From contig NZ_VCNG01000024.1 in assembly GCF_006227205.1 (NCBI RefSeq), positions 1 through 64,000 of the forward strand: 64,000 nt of DNA, read 5' to 3'. This document shows, in pieces, positions 8,600-16,954 of the stretch; position 1 is the stretch's first letter; every line of letters begins with the position of its first letter. Position numbers and translations under genes: made by a program. Source of the DNA: Pseudomonas sp. ICMP22404 (GTDB taxonomy: Bacteria; Pseudomonadota; Gammaproteobacteria; Pseudomonadales; Pseudomonadaceae). Below the pieces are notes generated by a model, which saw only the letters and a list, made by a program, of their open reading frames with translations, was not told where the DNA came from and ran no database searches.

Positions 8600-8950
8600 A
8601 TGACCGACAAAAAAGTTACTCGACTGCGTCGCGCTCGCAAAGCACGCCTGAAAATGCACGAACTCGAAGTCGTGCGTCTCTGCGTGTTCCGCTCTTCGCA
8701 GCACATCTACGCCCAGGTCATTTCGGCCGACGGCAACAAGGTCCTGGCAAGTGCCTCGACTTTGGATAAAGAACTGCGTGATGGTGCCACCGGCAACATC
8801 GACGCGGCCACTAAGGTTGGCCAGCTGGTCGCTACGCGTGCTAAAGCCGCTGGCGTCTCGCAGGTGGCTTTCGACCGCTCTGGCTTCAAGTACCACGGCC
8901 GCGTCAAGGCGCTGGCTGATGCTGCTCGTGAAGCTGGGCTGGAGTTCTAA
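8600..8950 (+). CDS. rplR: 50S ribosomal protein L18 (uL18)
   Basis: The protein is 116 aa. It binds 5S rRNA together with L5 (rplE, upstream). A basic N-terminal tail (RLRRARKARLKMHEL) is followed by the compact domain ending FDRSGFKYHGRVKALADAAREAGL. It lies between rplF and rpsE with short spacers. Confidence 0.98.
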   Translation: MTDKKVTRLRRARKARLKMHELEVVRLCVFRSSQHIYAQVISADGNKVLASASTLDKELRDGATGNIDAATKVGQLVATRAKAAGVSQVAFDRSGFKYHGRVKALADAAREAGLEF

Positions 8951-8953
8951 GTT

Positions 8954-9454
8954 ATGTCAAATAACGACCAAAAGCGCGACGAAGGCTACATCGAGAAGCT
9001 GGTTCAAGTTAACCGCGTAGCCAAAACCGTTAAAGGCGGCCGTATCTTCACTTTCACCGCGTTGACCGTGGTTGGTGATGGTAAAGGCCGTGTTGGCTTC
9101 GGCCGTGGCAAGTCGCGTGAAGTGCCTGCTGCGATCCAGAAGGCAATGGAAGCTGCTCGCCGCAACATGATCCAGGTTGATCTGAACGGCACCACCCTGC
9201 AGTACGCAATGAAGTCTGCCCATGGCGCTTCGAAGGTGTACATGCAGCCTGCTTCTGAAGGTACCGGTATCATCGCTGGCGGCGCTATGCGTGCTGTCCT
9301 CGAAGTTGCTGGCGTTCAGAACGTTCTGGCCAAGTGCTACGGCTCGACTAACCCAGTAAACGTGGTTCACGCCACTTTCAAGGGTTTGAAAGCAATGCAG
9401 TCTCCTGAATCCATTGCCGCCAAGCGTGGCAAAAGCGTCAAGGAGATCTTCTGA
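8954..9454 (+). CDS. rpsE: 30S ribosomal protein S5 (uS5)
   Basis: The protein is 166 aa. S5 is needed for decoding accuracy and mRNA unwinding; in other bacteria its loop near [12 protein letters not shown] carries spectinomycin-resistance changes. The double-stranded-RNA-binding-like N domain and [21 protein letters not shown] are visible. Only three bases separate it from the rplR stop. Confidence 0.98.
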
Positions 9455-9456
9455 TC

Positions 9457-9633
9457 ATGGCTACCGTAAAAGTTACGCTGATCAAAAGCATGACCGGCCG
9501 CATCCCTAACCACAAACTGTGCGTTAAGGGTCTGGGTCTGCGTCGCATCGGTCACACTGTAGAAGTCCAGGATACTCCCGAGAATCGCGGGATGATCAAC
9601 AAGGCTTACTACATGCTGCGTGTCGAGGGTTAA
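9457..9633 (+). CDS. rpmD: 50S ribosomal protein L30 (uL30)
   Basis: This is a short gene of 58 aa: [20 protein letters not shown], then the GLGLRR motif and an end at LRVEG. ATG is at 9457 and TAA at 9631-9633. It is the expected size for L30, a 50S protein of the outer surface, and sits exactly between rpsE (2-base gap) and rplO (3-base gap). Confidence 0.97.
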
Positions 9634-9636
9634 TCG

Positions 9637-10074
9637 ATGAAACTCAATGATCTGAGTCCAGCGCCGGGTTCCCGTCGCGAAAAGCATCGTCCGGGCCGTG
9701 GTATCGGTAGTGGTTTGGGCAAGACCGGTGGCCGTGGCCACAAAGGTCAGACCTCCCGCTCCGGTGGCACCATTGCTCCAGGCTTTGAAGGCGGTCAACA
9801 GCCGCTGCATCGTCGCCTGCCGAAGTTCGGTTTCGTTTCCCTGAAGGCCATGGACCGCGCAGAAGTGCGTCTGTCCGAGCTGGCTAAGGTGGACGGCGAC
9901 ATCGTCACCGTGCAGTCCCTGAAGGATGCCAACGTGATCAACCAGAACGTACAGCGTGTGAAAATCATGCTGTCGGGCGAAGTTGCTCGCGCTGTCACCA
10001 TCGGAAAGGGAATCGGCGCCACCAAAGGTGCGCGTGCGGCTATCGAAGCAGCTGGCGGCAAGTTCGAGGAATAA
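9637..10074 (+). CDS. rplO: 50S ribosomal protein L15 (uL15)
   Basis: The protein is 145 aa. The glycine- and arginine-rich N terminus (RGIGSGLGKTGGRGHKGQ) threads into 23S rRNA, and the C-terminal domain is compact. L15 is a late assembly protein. Its stop codon directly abuts the secY ATG with no gap, so translation is coupled. Confidence 0.98.
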   Translation: MKLNDLSPAPGSRREKHRPGRGIGSGLGKTGGRGHKGQTSRSGGTIAPGFEGGQQPLHRRLPKFGFVSLKAMDRAEVRLSELAKVDGDIVTVQSLKDANVINQNVQRVKIMLSGEVARAVTIGKGIGATKGARAAIEAAGGKFEE

Positions 10075-11403
10075 ATGGCTAAGCAAGGTGCTCTCTCTGC
10101 GCTCGGCAAAGGCGGTATGTCTGAACTCTGGGCTCGTCTGCGTTTTCTGTTCCTGGCGATTATCGTCTACCGAATAGGCGCACACATCCCGGTTCCAGGT
10201 ATCAACCCGGACCGACTCGCAGACCTGTTTCGACAGAATGAGGGGACCATTCTTAGCTTGTTCAACATGTTTTCCGGCGGCGCGCTTGAGCGGATGAGCA
10301 TCTTTGCACTGGGGATCATGCCGTACATTTCGGCATCGATCATCATGCAACTGATGACAGCCGTCAGCCCGCAACTGGAGCAGTTGAAGAAGGAAGGTGA
10401 AGCTGGCCGTCGCAAGATCAGCCAGTACACCCGCTACGGCACTGTCGTACTCGCTCTCGTCCAGGCCATTGGCATGTCCATTGGCCTGGCAGGGCAGGGC
10501 GTTTCGTTCACTGCTGACTTCAGCTTCCATTTCGTCGCGGTTTCCACGTTTGTGGCAGGCGCGATGTTCATGATGTGGTTGGGTGAGCAGATTACTGAGC
10601 GTGGTGTTGGCAACGGTATCTCGATGTTGATCTTCGCAGGTATCGTCGCCGGTCTTCCGAGAGCGATCGGGCAGTCTTTCGAGTCTGCGCGTCAGGGTGA
10701 TATCAACATTTTCGCCCTGGTTGCCATCGGTTTGCTGGCAGTAGCGATTATCGGTTTCGTGGTGTTCATTGAGCGTGGTCAGCGTCGTATTGCTGTTCAC
10801 TACGCCAAGCGTCAGCAGGGCCGCAAGGTGTTTGCTGCGCAGACCAGCCACTTGCCGTTGAAGGTGAACATGGCCGGCGTTATCCCGGCTATTTTCGCGA
10901 GCAGCATCTTGCTGTTCCCGGCTTCGTTGGGTGCCTGGTTCGGCCAGTCTGAAGGTATGGGCTGGTTGCAGGACATCTCGCAGTCGATCGCTCCTGGTCA
11001 GCCGTTGAATATTCTGCTGTTTAGTGCAGGGATTATTTTCTTCTGCTTCTTCTATACGGCGTTGATGTTCAATCCGAAAGACGTAGCGGAAAACCTGAAG
11101 AAGTCCGGTGCCTTTATTCCGGGTATCCGTCCAGGTGAGCAGTCTGCGCGCTACATTGATGGCGTTCTGACTCGCTTGACCATGTTCGGTGCTCTTTACA
11201 TGACGGCCGTCTGCTTGTTGCCCCAGTTCCTGGTGGTTGCGGCAAACGTACCGTTCTACCTTGGCGGGACCTCGTTGCTGATCGTGGTCGTGGTTGTGAT
11301 GGACTTCATGTCCCAAGTACAATCGCACCTCGTTTCGCACCAGTACGAATCCCTGATGAAGAAAGCCAACCTGAAGGGCTACGGCAGCGGCATGCTGCGC
11401 TGA
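10075..11403 (+). CDS. secY: Sec translocon channel subunit SecY
   Basis: The protein is 442 aa with ten predicted membrane helices. It forms the protein-conducting channel of the inner membrane with SecE and SecG and works with SecA and YidC. The C-terminal cytosolic motif RPGEQSARYIDGVLTRL and the loop ERGQRRIAVHYAKRQQGRK are characteristic. It is the last long gene of the spc operon, followed by rpmJ and a hairpin. Confidence 0.99.
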   Translation: MAKQGALSALGKGGMSELWARLRFLFLAIIVYRIGAHIPVPGINPDRLADLFRQNEGTILSLFNMFSGGALERMSIFALGIMPYISASIIMQLMTAVSPQLEQLKKEGEAGRRKISQYTRYGTVVLALVQAIGMSIGLAGQGVSFTADFSFHFVAVSTFVAGAMFMMWLGEQITERGVGNGISMLIFAGIVAGLPRAIGQSFESARQGDINIFALVAIGLLAVAIIGFVVFIERGQRRIAVHYAKRQQGRKVFAAQTSHLPLKVNMAGVIPAIFASSILLFPASLGAWFGQSEGMGWLQDISQSIAPGQPLNILLFSAGIIFFCFFYTALMFNPKDVAENLKKSGAFIPGIRPGEQSARYIDGVLTRLTMFGALYMTAVCLLPQFLVVAANVPFYLGGTSLLIVVVVVMDFMSQVQSHLVSHQYESLMKKANLKGYGSGMLR

Positions 11404-11433
11404 GTAGCGTCCATAAGGTTCGAGGAGTTGGTG

Positions 11434-11550
11434 ATGAAAGTTCGTGCATCGGTGAAAAAGCTGTGCCGTAACTGCAAGATTATTCGCCGCGAAGGTGTTG
11501 TTCGAGTAATTTGCAGCGCGGAACCGCGTCACAAACAGCGCCAAGGCTGA
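11434..11550 (+). CDS. rpmJ: 50S ribosomal protein L36 (bL36), zinc-binding form
   Basis: The protein is 38 aa, starting [19 protein letters not shown] and ending RHKQRQG, with TGA at 11548-11550. The cysteines and histidine of the C-plus zinc ribbon (CxxC, then C and H) are all present, so this is the zinc-dependent paralogue. Pseudomonads often carry a second, zinc-free copy elsewhere that is expressed when zinc is scarce. GAGGAG precedes the start. Confidence 0.97.
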
Positions 11551-11568
11551 GTGTGATTGTGCTTTAAG

Positions 11569-11607
11569 CCCGGCAGCTAGTGCGCTGCCGGGTTGATTAT
11601 TTGTTAT
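11569..11607 (+). terminator. Terminator-like hairpin after rpmJ
   Basis: A perfect 9-bp stem (CCCGGCAGC with GCTGCCGGG) closes a 6-base loop and is followed by TTGATTATTTGTTATT. The T-rich tail doubles as the -35 of the next promoter. Confidence 0.75.
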
Positions 11608-11621
11608 TACAGCGATATTAT
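11593..11621 (+). promoter_or_regulatory. Putative promoter of the alpha operon (rpsM)
   Basis: TTGATT at 11593-11598 (4/6) and TATTAT at 11616-11621 (5/6) have a 17-bp spacer. The predicted leader is about 53 nt, too short for the E. coli S4-binding pseudoknot leader of about 110 nt. Confidence 0.6.
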
Positions 11622-11680
11622 CTCGCGCCCTATTTCTTGGCTTCCGGGGCGTAGGTAGCTGTCAATTGGAGTCCCACTGA

Positions 11681-12037
11681 ATGGCCCGTATTGCAGGCGT
11701 CAACATTCCAGATAACAAGCATACTGTTATCTCGCTGACCTACATCTATGGTGTTGGTCGCACTACTGCGCAGAAAATTTGTGCAGTGGCTGGGGTCAAC
11801 CCAGCGGCAAAGATCAAAGATCTGAGCGACGAGCAGATTGAACAGCTGCGTGGCGAAGTGGCGAAGTTCACCACTGAAGGTGACCTGCGTCGCGAAGTCA
11901 ACATGAAAATCAAGCGCTTGATGGACCTCGGTTGCTATCGCGGTCTGCGTCATCGTCGTGGTCTGCCAGTACGCGGTCAGCGTACCAAGACCAACGCGCG
12001 TACCCGTAAAGGTCCGCGTAAGCCGATCCGCAAGTAA
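11681..12037 (+). CDS. rpsM: 30S ribosomal protein S13 (uS13)
   Basis: The protein is 118 aa, starting MARIAGVNIPDNKHTV. It is a head protein forming intersubunit bridges with L5 and touching P-site tRNA through its basic tail (RTKTNARTRKGPRKPIRK). It is the first gene of the alpha operon, after its own putative promoter. The GVGRTTAQ motif is intact. Confidence 0.98.
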   Translation: MARIAGVNIPDNKHTVISLTYIYGVGRTTAQKICAVAGVNPAAKIKDLSDEQIEQLRGEVAKFTTEGDLRREVNMKIKRLMDLGCYRGLRHRRGLPVRGQRTKTNARTRKGPRKPIRK

Positions 12038-12067
12038 TCGCCCCAGCGAATCGACAGGAATTTAATC

Positions 12068-12457
12068 ATGGCAAAACCTGCTGCTCGTCCTCGTAAAAAA
12101 GTTAAAAAGACAGTGGTTGATGGCATCGCCCACATCCATGCTTCTTTTAACAACACCATCGTGACCATTACCGACCGTCAAGGTAACGCTCTTTCCTGGG
12201 CTACCTCCGGTGGTTCGGGTTTCCGCGGTTCCCGCAAGTCCACCCCGTTCGCTGCTCAAGTAGCTGCTGAGCGTGCTGGTCAAGCTGCGCTGGAATACGG
12301 CCTGAAAAACCTCGACGTCAACGTCAAGGGTCCAGGTCCAGGTCGTGAATCCGCAGTTCGTGCTTTGAACGGCTGTGGCTACAAGATCGCCAGCATCACC
12401 GACGTGACGCCAATCCCGCACAACGGGTGCCGTCCGCCGAAGAAGCGCCGCGTGTAA
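12068..12457 (+). CDS. rpsK: 30S ribosomal protein S11 (uS11)
   Basis: The protein is 129 aa. It is a platform protein next to the Shine-Dalgarno/anti-SD helix. It carries the family motifs HASFNNTIVTITDRQGN and VTPIPHNGCRPPKKRRV. The basic N-terminal tail begins MAKPAARPRKKVKK. It lies 30 nt after rpsM. Confidence 0.98.
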   Translation: MAKPAARPRKKVKKTVVDGIAHIHASFNNTIVTITDRQGNALSWATSGGSGFRGSRKSTPFAAQVAAERAGQAALEYGLKNLDVNVKGPGPGRESAVRALNGCGYKIASITDVTPIPHNGCRPPKKRRV

Positions 12458-12475
12458 TCCAGGAGATTGTAAAGA

Positions 12476-13096
12476 ATGGCTCGTTACATTGGTCCAAAAT
12501 GCAAACTCGCTCGTCGCGAAGGCACCGATCTCTTCCTGAAGAGCGGCGTGCGCGCGATCGAATCGAAGTGCAACATCGAAGCAGCACCTGGTATCCACGG
12601 CCAACGCCGCGGTCGCCAGTCCGATTACGGCACCCAACTGCGTGAAAAGCAGAAGGTCCGTCGTATCTACGGCGTTCTCGAGCGTCAATTCAGCGGCTAC
12701 TACAAAGAAGCTGCTGGCAAGAAAGGCGCAACCGGCGAAAACCTGTTGCAACTGCTCGAATGCCGTCTGGACAACGTTGTATACCGTATGGGTTTCGGTT
12801 CTACTCGTGCCGAATCCCGTCAGCTGGTATCGCACAAGTCGATCAGCGTTAACGGTCAAACCGTAAACGTTCCGTCCTACCAGGTTCGTGCTGGTGACGT
12901 GGTTGCTGTTCGCGAGAAAGCAAAGAACCAACTTCGCATTGTCCAAGCTCTCGATCTGTGTGCCCAACGTGGCCGCGTAGAATGGGTAGAAGTAGACACT
13001 GAGAAGAAGTCGGGCGTTTTCAAGAACGTTCCAGCTCGCAGTGATCTGTCCGCCGACATCAACGAAAGCCTGATTGTCGAGCTCTACTCCAAGTAA
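12476..13096 (+). CDS. rpsD: 30S ribosomal protein S4 (uS4)
   Basis: The protein is 206 aa. It is a 16S assembly initiator and, in E. coli, the alpha-operon repressor and an antitermination factor. The S4 RNA-binding fold is seen at SRQLVSHKSISVNGQTVNVPS (about residues 105-125). The N-terminal ARYIGPKCKLARREGTDLFLK region is canonical and zinc-free. AGGAG precedes the ATG. Confidence 0.98.
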   Translation: MARYIGPKCKLARREGTDLFLKSGVRAIESKCNIEAAPGIHGQRRGRQSDYGTQLREKQKVRRIYGVLERQFSGYYKEAAGKKGATGENLLQLLECRLDNVVYRMGFGSTRAESRQLVSHKSISVNGQTVNVPSYQVRAGDVVAVREKAKNQLRIVQALDLCAQRGRVEWVEVDTEKKSGVFKNVPARSDLSADINESLIVELYSK

Positions 13097-13118
13097 GGGC
13101 TAGAAAATAGGTGCATCC

Positions 13119-14120
13119 ATGCAGATTTCGGTAAATGAGTTCCTGACACCCCGCCATATTGATGTGCAGGTTGTCAGTCCAACCCGCGCCAAGATCACTC
13201 TCGAGCCTCTCGAGCGTGGTTTCGGCCACACCCTGGGCAACGCGCTGCGCCGCATCCTGTTGTCCTCAATGCCCGGCTGTGCAGTAGTCGAGGCCGAGAT
13301 TGACGGTGTACTCCACGAGTACAGCGCCATCGAAGGCGTACAGGAAGATGTCATTGAAATCCTGTTGAACCTTAAAGGTCTGGCTATCAAGCTGCACGGT
13401 CGTGACGAAGTTACGCTGACCTTGTCGAAGAAGGGTTCGGGGGTGGTTACCGCTGCCGATATTCAGCTGGATCATGATGTCGAGATCGTTAACCCCGATC
13501 ACGTAATCGCTAACCTGGCGTCTAACGGCGCCCTGAACATGAAGCTCACCGTAGCTCGTGGTCGTGGTTATGAACCGGCAGACTCGCGTCAGAGCGATGA
13601 AGACGAAAGCCGCAGCATCGGTCGCTTGCAGCTTGACTCTTCGTTCAGCCCGGTTCGCCGTATCGCATACGTGGTGGAAAACGCCCGTGTCGAACAGCGC
13701 ACCAACCTGGACAAGCTGGTTATTGATCTGGAAACCAACGGTACCCTGGATCCTGAAGAGGCTATCCGCCGCGCTGCAACCATCCTGCAACAGCAGTTGG
13801 CTGCGTTCGTCGACCTCAAGGGTGACAGTGAGCCAGTGGTTGTCGAGCAGGAAGACGAGATCGATCCGATCCTGCTTCGCCCGGTTGACGATCTGGAACT
13901 GACTGTACGTTCGGCTAACTGCCTTAAGGCGGAAAACATCTACTACATCGGCGACCTGATTCAGCGCACCGAAGTAGAGCTGTTGAAGACTCCGAACCTT
14001 GGCAAGAAATCCTTGACTGAAATCAAGGACGTTCTGGCCTCCCGCGGTCTGTCCCTCGGCATGCGCCTCGACAACTGGCCGCCTGCAAGTCTTAAGAAGG
14101 ACGACAAGGCGACTGCCTGA
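13119..14120 (+). CDS. rpoA: RNA polymerase alpha subunit
   Basis: The protein is 333 aa. The N-terminal domain (about 1-235) dimerises and nucleates polymerase assembly (LERGFGHTLGNALRRILLSSMPG). A flexible linker is followed by the C-terminal domain with the helix-hairpin-helix region LKAENIYYIGDLIQRTEVELLK... that binds UP elements and activators. It is in the usual alpha-operon position between rpsD and rplQ. Confidence 0.99.
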   Translation: MQISVNEFLTPRHIDVQVVSPTRAKITLEPLERGFGHTLGNALRRILLSSMPGCAVVEAEIDGVLHEYSAIEGVQEDVIEILLNLKGLAIKLHGRDEVTLTLSKKGSGVVTAADIQLDHDVEIVNPDHVIANLASNGALNMKLTVARGRGYEPADSRQSDEDESRSIGRLQLDSSFSPVRRIAYVVENARVEQRTNLDKLVIDLETNGTLDPEEAIRRAATILQQQLAAFVDLKGDSEPVVVEQEDEIDPILLRPVDDLELTVRSANCLKAENIYYIGDLIQRTEVELLKTPNLGKKSLTEIKDVLASRGLSLGMRLDNWPPASLKKDDKATA

Positions 14121-14162
14121 TCGTCGTAATCACCGAACGTTGTGTTTGGTAAGGAATGAACC

Positions 14163-14549
14163 ATGCGTCATCGTAAAAGTGGTCGTCACCTGAGCCGCAC
14201 CAGCTCGCACCGCAAGGCCATGTTCCAAAACATGGCGGTGTCGCTGTTCGAGCACGAGCTGATCAAAACTACACTGCCGAAAGCCAAAGAACTGCGTCGC
14301 GTTGCTGAGCCGCTGATCACTCTGGCCAAGACAGATAGCCTGGCTAACCGCCGCCTGGCTTTCGACCGTACTCGTTCGAAAGCTATCGTTGGTAAGCTCT
14401 TCAACGACCTGGGCAAGCGTTACGCTACCCGTGAGGGTGGCTACCTGCGCATCCTCAAGTGCGGTTTCCGCGCTGGCGACAACGCGCCTATGGCGTACGT
14501 CGAGTTGGTTGATCGTGCTACCGGCGGTGAAGCTGTATCCGCTGAGTAA
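14163..14549 (+). CDS. rplQ: 50S ribosomal protein L17 (bL17)
   Basis: The protein is 128 aa, starting MRHRKSGRHLSRTSSHRKAM. It lies near the tunnel exit. The C terminus RILKCGFRAGDNAPMAYVELVDR is typical. It is the last gene of the superoperon; a strong terminator follows 18 nt after the stop. Confidence 0.98.
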   Translation: MRHRKSGRHLSRTSSHRKAMFQNMAVSLFEHELIKTTLPKAKELRRVAEPLITLAKTDSLANRRLAFDRTRSKAIVGKLFNDLGKRYATREGGYLRILKCGFRAGDNAPMAYVELVDRATGGEAVSAE

Positions 14550-14567
14550 GACGGCAATATACAAAGA

Positions 14568-14591
14568 ACCGGGCCTAGTGCCCGGTTTTTT
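14568..14591 (+). terminator. Intrinsic terminator after rplQ
   Basis: A 7-bp GC-rich stem (ACCGGGC with GCCCGGT) with a 5-base loop runs into TTTTTTG. It ends the alpha operon. Confidence 0.92.
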
Positions 14592-14772
14592 GTGCCTGAT
14601 AGAAAAGCAAAGGAACCGTTGCGGCTGGCTTCGCTATTGGCAACAGGGCAACGTTAGATAATGACTATCGACGCCCATGATTTAATAAATTTGGATACTG
14701 TCACTAACATGTTCGATACTCCTTTCCAGCCGATTAGCCGGCAGTTCGAAGACCGACCGAGGAAGATTGAGC

Positions 14773-16221
14773 ATGAGCCAGATCAAAACGCTTACGACCG
14801 CAAGCGGCGCTCCTGTCGCCGATAACCAGAATTCTCGCTCAGCTGGCCCGCGTGGCCCGCTGTTGCTCGACGATTTCCACCTCATCGAGAAGCTTGCTCA
14901 CTTCAACCGCGAGAACATCCCTGAGCGTCGTGTACACGCCAAGGGCTCGGGCGCCTACGGTACATTTACGGTAACTCGGGACATTACTCAGTACACCAGC
15001 GCCAAGCTGTTCGATTCGGTCGGTAAGCAGACACCAACGTTCCTGCGGTTCTCCACCGTGGGTGGCGAGCGCGGATCTGCCGACACCGAGCGCGATCCCC
15101 GTGGTTTTGCCCTGAAGTTCTACACCGAGGAAGGTAACTGGGACATTGTTGGTAATAACACGCCGGTTTTCTTCATTCGTGATCCGCTGAAGTTTCCAGA
15201 CTTCATCCATACCCAAAAGCGCCTGCCACAAAGCAACCTGAAAAGCGCCCAGGCGATGTGGGATTTCTGGTCTCATTCTCCAGAAGCCTTGCACCAGGTC
15301 ACCATTCTGTTCTCCGATCGCGGCATTCCTGACGGCTACCGTCATATGCACGGTTTCGGCAGTCACACCTACAGTCTGATCAACGCCCAAGGTGAGCGTC
15401 ACTGGGTGAAGTGGCACTACAAGACCAAGCAAGGCATCAAGAACCTGGCGCCGGCTGAGGCTGCGCGTCTGGCGGGTACCGACCCGGACTACGCGCAGCG
15501 TGACTTGTTCAATGCCATCGAGCGCGGTGACTTTCCGAAATGGAGCGTTTGCATCCAGATCATGACCGAAGCTCAGGCCGCCGCCCATTACGAGAACCCG
15601 TTCGACGTGACCAAGACCTGGTCGCAGAAGGAGTTTCCGCTGATTGAAGTCGGGGAACTCGAACTCAACCGTAATCCGCTGAACTACTTTGCCGAAGTGG
15701 AACAGGCGGCGTTCGGGCCGAGCAACATGGTGCCGGGCGTAGGCCTGTCGCCGGACCGCATGCTGCAGGGGCGCGTGTTCGCTTACGCCGATGCCCACCG
15801 CTACCGTGTCGGCACCAATCACCAGCAATTGCCGGTGAATGCACCGCGCAGTCCGGTCAATACCTACCAGCGCGACGGAGCCATGGCGTTCGGCAGCAAT
15901 GGCGGGGCAGCACCGAACTACGAGCCCAACAGCTACGTAGAGGCGCCGAAGCAGGCGCCGCATTATGCGGAACCAGCCTTGGCCCTTACCGGGGCGGCGG
16001 ATCGTTACGATCATCGGGAAGACACTGACTACTACAGCCATGCCGGTGCGCTGTTCCGTCTGATGAGCAGCGAACAGCAGGCCCTGCTGATCAGCAACAT
16101 CGCCGGTGCGATGGGCGGTGTGTCAGCGGATGTCGTCGACCGTCAGCTGCAGCATTTCTCCAGGGCGGACGCCGCTTATGGAGAAGGTATCGCAAAGGCG
16201 TTGGGCGTAGAGCTTAACTAA
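14773..16221 (+). CDS. katA: Monofunctional haem catalase (clade 3, KatA type)
   Basis: The protein is 482 aa from the ATG at 14773, behind GAGGAAG; a TTG two codons earlier is less likely. It breaks down hydrogen peroxide to water and oxygen. Active-site His55 (in ERRVHAKGSG), Asn128 (in GNNTPVFF) and the proximal haem tyrosine in AYADAHRYR are present. Length and short C terminus mark the small-subunit clade 3, as in P. aeruginosa KatA, which also lies next to a ferritin gene. A clear OxyR site could not be confirmed in the 180-bp upstream gap. Confidence 0.97.
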   Translation: MSQIKTLTTASGAPVADNQNSRSAGPRGPLLLDDFHLIEKLAHFNRENIPERRVHAKGSGAYGTFTVTRDITQYTSAKLFDSVGKQTPTFLRFSTVGGERGSADTERDPRGFALKFYTEEGNWDIVGNNTPVFFIRDPLKFPDFIHTQKRLPQSNLKSAQAMWDFWSHSPEALHQVTILFSDRGIPDGYRHMHGFGSHTYSLINAQGERHWVKWHYKTKQGIKNLAPAEAARLAGTDPDYAQRDLFNAIERGDFPKWSVCIQIMTEAQAAAHYENPFDVTKTWSQKEFPLIEVGELELNRNPLNYFAEVEQAAFGPSNMVPGVGLSPDRMLQGRVFAYADAHRYRVGTNHQQLPVNAPRSPVNTYQRDGAMAFGSNGGAAPNYEPNSYVEAPKQAPHYAEPALALTGAADRYDHREDTDYYSHAGALFRLMSSEQQALLISNIAGAMGGVSADVVDRQLQHFSRADAAYGEGIAKALGVELN

Positions 16222-16238
16222 GTCTAAACGAGAAGCAG

Positions 16239-16264
16239 AACCGCCCTCATTAGGGCGGTTTTTG
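16239..16264 (+). terminator. Intrinsic terminator after katA
   Basis: A perfect 9-bp stem (AACCGCCCT with AGGGCGGTT), CATT loop and TTTG tail lie 17 nt after the katA stop. Confidence 0.9.
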
Positions 16265-16379
16265 CGTTATTTAGCCCAGTTTTCTCAGATTTTCTTCGCA
16301 TTTATTGCGATAGCACAGTGACCTGGCGGCCGGCTTGGTTCAAACTAGGGCCTTTCAAGGCTTGTGGAGATGTAGGGCG

Positions 16380-16844
16380 ATGCAAGGTCACCCGGACGTA
16401 ATCGATTACCTCAACACGTTGCTGACAGGCGAACTGGCAGCCCGTGATCAATATTTCATCCATTCGCGGATGTACGAGGATTGGGGTTTTACCGAGCTCT
16501 ACGAACGTATCAACCATGAAATGGAAGAAGAAGCCCAGCATGCCGATGCGTTGATGCGCCGCATCCTGATGCTCGAAGGTACGCCGCGCATGCGCCCGGA
16601 CGATCTGGACATCGGCACCACAGTGCCCGATATGCTAGCTGCCGACCTGCGCCTGGAATACAAGGTCCGCGCCGCGCTGTGCAAGGGTATCGAGTTGTGC
16701 GAACAGCACAACGACTATGTCACCCGCGAAATCCTGCGTGTTCAACTCAATGACACCGAGGAAGACCATACCTACTGGCTTGAGAAGCAGTTGGGTTTGA
16801 TCAAGTTGATCGGGTTGGAAAATTACCTGCAGTCGCAGTTCTGA
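16380..16844 (+). CDS. bfrA: Bacterial ferritin (BfrA / FtnA type)
   Basis: The protein is 154 aa from the ATG at 16380 (MQGHPDVIDYLNTLL); the in-frame sequence before it has no family match. It is a four-helix iron-storage protein forming a 24-mer. Ferroxidase ligands are visible as Glu18, Glu51, His54, Glu93, Glu127 and His130. The haem-ligand Met52 of true bacterioferritins is Ala here, as expected for the P. aeruginosa protein first called BfrA and later shown to be a ferritin (FtnA). The neighbouring katA suggests a joint role in iron and peroxide handling. Confidence 0.93.
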   Translation: MQGHPDVIDYLNTLLTGELAARDQYFIHSRMYEDWGFTELYERINHEMEEEAQHADALMRRILMLEGTPRMRPDDLDIGTTVPDMLAADLRLEYKVRAALCKGIELCEQHNDYVTREILRVQLNDTEEDHTYWLEKQLGLIKLIGLENYLQSQF

Positions 16845-16880
16845 TTGCCGGTTACCGGACGCGGAGCGTCATTGGATGCA

Positions 16881-16901
16881 TTCCCACGCGGAGCGTGGGA
16901 A
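16881..16901. repeat. Short palindromic repeat, GCGTGGGAA type
   Basis: A perfect 9-bp inverted repeat (TTCCCACGC, GGA, GCGTGGGAA) lies between the convergent ferritin and uvrA genes. This motif is familiar as a dispersed element in Pseudomonas genomes; it has no T-tract of its own. Confidence 0.6.
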
Positions 16902-16903
16902 CG

Positions 16904-16938
16904 AGCCCCTGTCGTCGATGAGATGACAGGGGCTTTTT
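16904..16938 (+). terminator. Intrinsic terminator after the ferritin gene
   Basis: A 10-bp stem (AGCCCCTGTC with GACAGGGGCT) with an 11-base loop is followed by TTTTTC. It has no A-run on the left side, so it serves the + strand. Confidence 0.88.
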
Positions 16939-16954
16939 CATGCTAGGGAATGAA

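Noticed and set aside
9367..11544. A 725-codon open frame opposite rpsE to rpmJ
   Set aside because: It lies across seven well-known genes on the + strand and has no recognisable domain.
14592..14772. Possible OxyR site and promoter before katA
   Set aside because: TTGGCA and GATAAT-like sequences are present, but spacing is poor (about 14 bp) and no ATAG-N7-CTAT pair could be fitted.
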